This document shows positions 31,031 through 33,343 of a DNA stretch of 33,343 nt, piece by piece. This DNA comes from Vulcanibacillus modesticaldus (lineage in GTDB: Bacteria; Bacillota; Bacilli; Tepidibacillales; Tepidibacillaceae), in the NCBI RefSeq assembly GCF_001730235.1, contig NZ_MIJF01000017.1, positions 1-33,343 of the forward strand, in the 5' to 3' direction. The notes under the pieces were generated by a model that saw only the letters and a list, made by a program, of their open reading frames with translations, ran no database searches and had not been told where the DNA came from. Within the stretch, counting starts at the first letter, position 1; each line of letters opens with the position of its first letter. The position numbers and the translations under genes were made by a program.

Positions 31031-31531
31031 TGTTTTGTAGACAGATATTCCAAAATATTCGTACCTAATCCTAATGTTTCTATTGTTCAATAAAAGAACT
31101 CGAATCCATAAATAAATCCGATACATAAATAAAACCAAAATTAATGAAAACATTACAATACGAAATTCTATGGGAAAAAACTGTATAATTAGTAACAAGG
31201 ATAGGCAAAATAACAAGAAGTAACCAGTTTCAAATTTAATATATTCTTGAAAAGATAACATTTTTTTGGGTACAACACCATACCACGGAAGAAATGGTAA
31301 GGAGAATTTTATCCCTTTTTTTATCCAGGTTATACAGATTACTCCCCATAATTGATAAGAAAGATAATAAAAAAACAGTATTGTTAAAGTTTTAGACCAG
31401 TTGACATCAGGATTAATAATAATGTTTAACAAAAAACTTGCTAAGAGGGTTGTTATAAAGAATGATACCCAGAATAATGTTCGGCGAAATCTGACAAATA
31501 GTTGGTAGTTGTAAATAACTCGTTCATCCAT
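31025..31531 (-). CDS. Unrecognised four-helix membrane protein
   Basis: A 168-residue protein I do not recognise. Four hydrophobic segments are visible at about 17-37 (LFWVSFFITTLLASFLLNII), 46-68 (TLTILFFYYLSYQLWGVICI), 103-120 and 122-145. A basic tail containing RNIRIRYEYFGISVYKTK follows. Aromatic content is high. There is no signal-peptide cleavage site, cysteine pair or enzyme motif. It has AAGGGG upstream, is convergent with bofA and divergent from the UGD-like gene, and its codon use looks like that of its neighbours. The frame is intact over 168 codons and has its own ribosome site, so it is probably real. A sporulation-membrane role would be only a guess from position. Confidence 0.65.
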   Translation of the reverse strand: MDERVIYNYQLFVRFRRTLFWVSFFITTLLASFLLNIIINPDVNWSKTLTILFFYYLSYQLWGVICITWIKKGIKFSLPFLPWYGVVPKKMLSFQEYIKFETGYFLLFCLSLLLIIQFFPIEFRIVMFSLILVLFMYRIYLWIRVLLLNNRNIRIRYEYFGISVYKTK

Positions 31532-31615
31532 TTAATTAACCCCTTAAAAATAAATGTTAAATATTATATCGGCAAATTAGTGAATTTATATTAGTTCTGA
31601 CTAGGAGAGTTGGAT

Positions 31616-32776
31616 ATGGTCTTTAATATTATTGGAACAGTTGATGAAATATTAAAGATAGTTATGGAGCTATCATTTTTACCGATAAAAATAGAAATAT
31701 CTTTGATAGGTCAAAAAAATAAGAATTTAATTGAAACATACATCAGACAAAAAAAATTAACAAATATACAAATATTGAGTGATGAATTTAGCATTATCAT
31801 GAAAAAAACAAACTGTTTAGTTTTAGCTATCAATGATAGAAATAAGACGCTGAAAATAATAAAAGATTGGATTCGATTTCATGATATAGGGGTATTAGTA
31901 TTGATGTCTGTATTTGAGTTTGGTTTTTCTGATAAAGTCTATCAATGGTTAATAGGTAGGGGAAAAAGAATAGAGGTTATCGTAATTCCAAGATTACCTT
32001 ATAGCAAAATTAAAGATAGATATTTCCTGATAGGTGGGCAATCTTATTTTGGTTTGGCTATGTTTTTAAGAAAAGAACTCGCAAAAATTAATGTTCCAGT
32101 TTTTTTGATTAGTAGAAAAGAAGCAGAAATTTCTCAGTTTGCCTACCAGTCATTTTTAATTGTAAAAAAAGCTTACCAAATTGAATTAGAAAAAAATTGT
32201 AAAAAACTAGGCGTTGATATAGAGGTGATAAAAAAGGCTTTAAATCAAATAAGCGGTTTTCGATATCTTAAAGAAAGAGAAGATAAATATTGGTTAAATA
32301 AATCATTATCTCAACTAAATAACTATCAGGTAGAAAGTGAACAAAAACTTTTTAACTTATCAAGGAAGATAGTCAAAAATGATAAAGATTGGGCGGTAGA
32401 AGAGTTGAAGAGATTACTCAGCCAACACCCAATACAGGTAGTCGCGATTTGGGGAATAGACGAAATAGAAACAGTTCTAAAAATATCTCGATTATCAATA
32501 AAGAGAATCCATATTTATGATGATAGTAATAATCAAAAACTGGTATCGTCAAAGGTATTTTATTTTAAAGACCTGTATCAAACTGTAGATGGTGCAGATA
32601 TTTTATTGATTCTTGATCTTAATGATGACTACACAACTGTTTCATTGAGTGCTCTAGAGAAAAGGATATCCCAAAAAATCATTATCGATCGCTTTAATAT
32701 ATTTGAACTTTATGAAATCAACTTATTAAATTGGATATATATTTCAAAAGGAAGAGCAAATGTGTATAATTATTAA
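31616..32776 (+). CDS. Degenerate UDP-glucose/GDP-mannose dehydrogenase-like protein, probably non-catalytic
   Basis: About 386 residues; the ATG at 31616 has AGGAGAG six bases upstream, and the TTG at 31610 touches that site. The order of conserved pieces follows UDP-glucose dehydrogenases. PRLPYSKIKDRYFLIGG (about 125-141) stands for PEFLREGxAxxDxxxPDRIVIG. EAEISQFAYQSFLIVKKAY (about 169-187) stands for the AELxKYAxNAFLAxKISF helix. The end DRFNIFELYEINLLNWIYI followed by SKGR (about 358-380) stands for IDxRNIxD...GFxYxxIGR. The N-terminal GxGxxG is absent (MVFNIIGTVDEI), and the catalytic GGxCFPKD cysteine loop is lost (ISGFRYLKEREDKYW). The fold is therefore likely kept and dehydrogenase activity lost. 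Role unknown. It lies directly before csfB, whose promoter overlaps its 3' end. Homology is by eye. Confidence 0.7.
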   Translation: MVFNIIGTVDEILKIVMELSFLPIKIEISLIGQKNKNLIETYIRQKKLTNIQILSDEFSIIMKKTNCLVLAINDRNKTLKIIKDWIRFHDIGVLVLMSVFEFGFSDKVYQWLIGRGKRIEVIVIPRLPYSKIKDRYFLIGGQSYFGLAMFLRKELAKINVPVFLISRKEAEISQFAYQSFLIVKKAYQIELEKNCKKLGVDIEVIKKALNQISGFRYLKEREDKYWLNKSLSQLNNYQVESEQKLFNLSRKIVKNDKDWAVEELKRLLSQHPIQVVAIWGIDEIETVLKISRLSIKRIHIYDDSNNQKLVSSKVFYFKDLYQTVDGADILLILDLNDDYTTVSLSALEKRISQKIIIDRFNIFELYEINLLNWIYISKGRANVYNY

Positions 32777-32793
32777 ACTTTTTGGTTATAATT
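32764..32793 (+). promoter_or_regulatory. Sigma-F-type promoter of csfB
   Basis: GTATA (32764-32768), a 15-base spacer and GGTTATAATT (32784-32793) fit the forespore sigma-F consensus GywTA-N15/16-GGnrAnAnTw except at one -10 position. It begins inside the last codons of the preceding gene and ends about 33 bases before the csfB start. csfB is a known sigma-F target in Bacillus subtilis. Confidence 0.6.
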
Positions 32794-32825
32794 GTTCCAA
32801 AATCAATCTTTAAAGGAGAGGTATA

Positions 32826-33014
32826 ATGAGTCGTGTCAATCAAAAAACTAAGATTTGTGTGATGTGTGGCGATGAAAAAGTAGAAGGTATTATCATCCAA
32901 AGTGGTTTTATCTGTGATAAATGTGAGTACGAGATTATCCACACAGAAGTTGGGGACGAAAAATATCCATTTTTTATTCAGCGAATGAAAAAATTATGGT
33001 TAAAAAACGCCTAG
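32826..33014 (+). CDS. csfB: Anti-sigma factor CsfB/Gin
   Basis: A 62-residue zinc-binding protein. Two CxxC pairs are visible: Cys11-Val-Met-Cys14 in KICVMCGDEK and Cys30-Asp-Lys-Cys33 in FICDKCEYEI. This, with the helical C-terminus IQRMKKLWLK, is the Gin pattern. In Bacillus subtilis CsfB (Gin) binds and inhibits sigma-G, preventing premature late-forespore activity, and can also act on sigma-E. AAAGGAGAGG precedes the ATG. A sigma-F-type promoter is just upstream. As in Bacillus it lies downstream of bofA. No obvious terminator follows before the probable insertion sequence. Confidence 0.92.
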   Translation: MSRVNQKTKICVMCGDEKVEGIIIQSGFICDKCEYEIIHTEVGDEKYPFFIQRMKKLWLKNA

Positions 33015-33096
33015 ACTTTTTAAACTTTTTTATTTATTTTATATACAAACAAGACGTTTTATGATAATATATGATTAGATTATTATAGGAATTGAG

Positions 33097-33343
33097 GTAG
33101 TGTCAAAAGTTCTATGAAAAATTAAACGTTTGGTGAAAAAGAAATTAAGAATGACAAAATTGGGGAACAAAGAACTTCACAAAGGGTTAAACAAGTATAG
33201 CAAAAGCATGACTTCATTTAAACAGTGACAAAAAAGAGCATACTGAAGCAGACTCTTAAAACAGAGCCTAATTAATACTGTTAGATTAAGCAGACTGTTG
33301 CTCTAAAATAAATTCCTGTGACAACTCAATAAGTTTAGACCAC
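33097..33343 (-). mobile_element. Possible 3' end of a second insertion sequence
   Basis: The 329 gene-free bases after csfB start with AT-rich spacer (33015-33095). From about 33097, GGTAGTGTCAAAAGTTCTA looks like the outer tip of an insertion sequence, and the base composition becomes less extreme. On the minus strand a frame ends here (33286-33342). AGCAGACT occurs twice (33256 and 33289 regions). GAGCA (about 33299) and TGCTC (about 33234) could form a weak terminator followed by TTTTTT. The element continues outside the window; family unknown. Confidence 0.35.
33286..33342 (-). CDS. C-terminal end of a minus-strand frame, possibly a transposase
   Basis: Eighteen codons enter from the window edge and end in TAA: WSKLIELSQEFILEQQSA. 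The peptide is too short to assign; the flanking repeat-like sequence suggests a transposase C-terminus. It could equally be a chance frame. Confidence 0.3.
   Translation of the reverse strand, partial: WSKLIELSQEFILEQQSA

Overview
The window is a strongly AT-rich chromosomal replication-origin region from an endospore-forming Bacillota, most likely of the order Bacillales. Evidence: the order rpmH / oriC / dnaA-dnaN-yaaA-recF-remB-gyrB-gyrA, then yaaC, guaB, dacA, pdxST, serS, tadA, the large SRP RNA, dnaX-ybaB-recR-yaaL-bofA and csfB, which is the Bacillus-type origin neighbourhood. Sporulation genes (SpoIIIJ-type yidC, bofA, csfB) are present. The low G+C and gene set would fit Vulcanibacillus/Tepidibacillus-like thermophilic lineages, but the genus is an inference and was not tested.

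Layout. 1-246: start of an IS1182-type transposase cut by the window edge, placed where mnmE usually follows jag. 247-2649 (minus strand): jag, yidC, yidD, rnpA, rpmH, i.e. membrane insertion, RNA binding, RNase P and L34. 2650-3170 and 4527-4748: a bipartite origin, with a dense DnaA-box cluster upstream of dnaA and, between dnaA and dnaN, a DnaA box, DnaA-trio-like triplets and an AT-rich unwinding region. 3171-11934: replication and topology genes. 12075-14463: an HD-GYP protein and a secreted DUF4015 protein. 14515-15570: yaaC on the minus strand. 15762-21791: guaB (GMP synthesis), dacA (PBP5-type carboxypeptidase), pdxS-pdxT (PLP synthase) and serS behind a T-box. 21928-26020: tRNA-Ser(UGA), tRNA-Arg(CCU), a DUF368 undecaprenyl-phosphate translocase homologue, tadA, a KtrB/TrkH potassium channel subunit, tRNA-Ser(CGA) and the SRP RNA. 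26201-30990: a soluble PAS histidine kinase, dnaX-ybaB-recR and yaaL-bofA. 31025-33014: an unrecognised membrane protein, a protein that looks like a decayed UDP-glucose dehydrogenase, and csfB. 33015-33343: AT-rich spacer and probably the 3' end of a second insertion sequence.

Most genes are conserved housekeeping genes. The points most worth a second look are: the degenerate UGD-fold protein between bofA and csfB; a good sigma-F-type promoter for csfB inside its 3' end; two genes (yidD and the HD-GYP gene) that seem to lack a usable canonical start codon and appear to begin at ATA or ATT; DnaA-trio-like triplets at the origin; an in-frame A AAA AAG slippery heptamer in dnaX; a palindromic terminator repeated almost exactly after jag and after guaB; and insertion-sequence sequence at both window edges.
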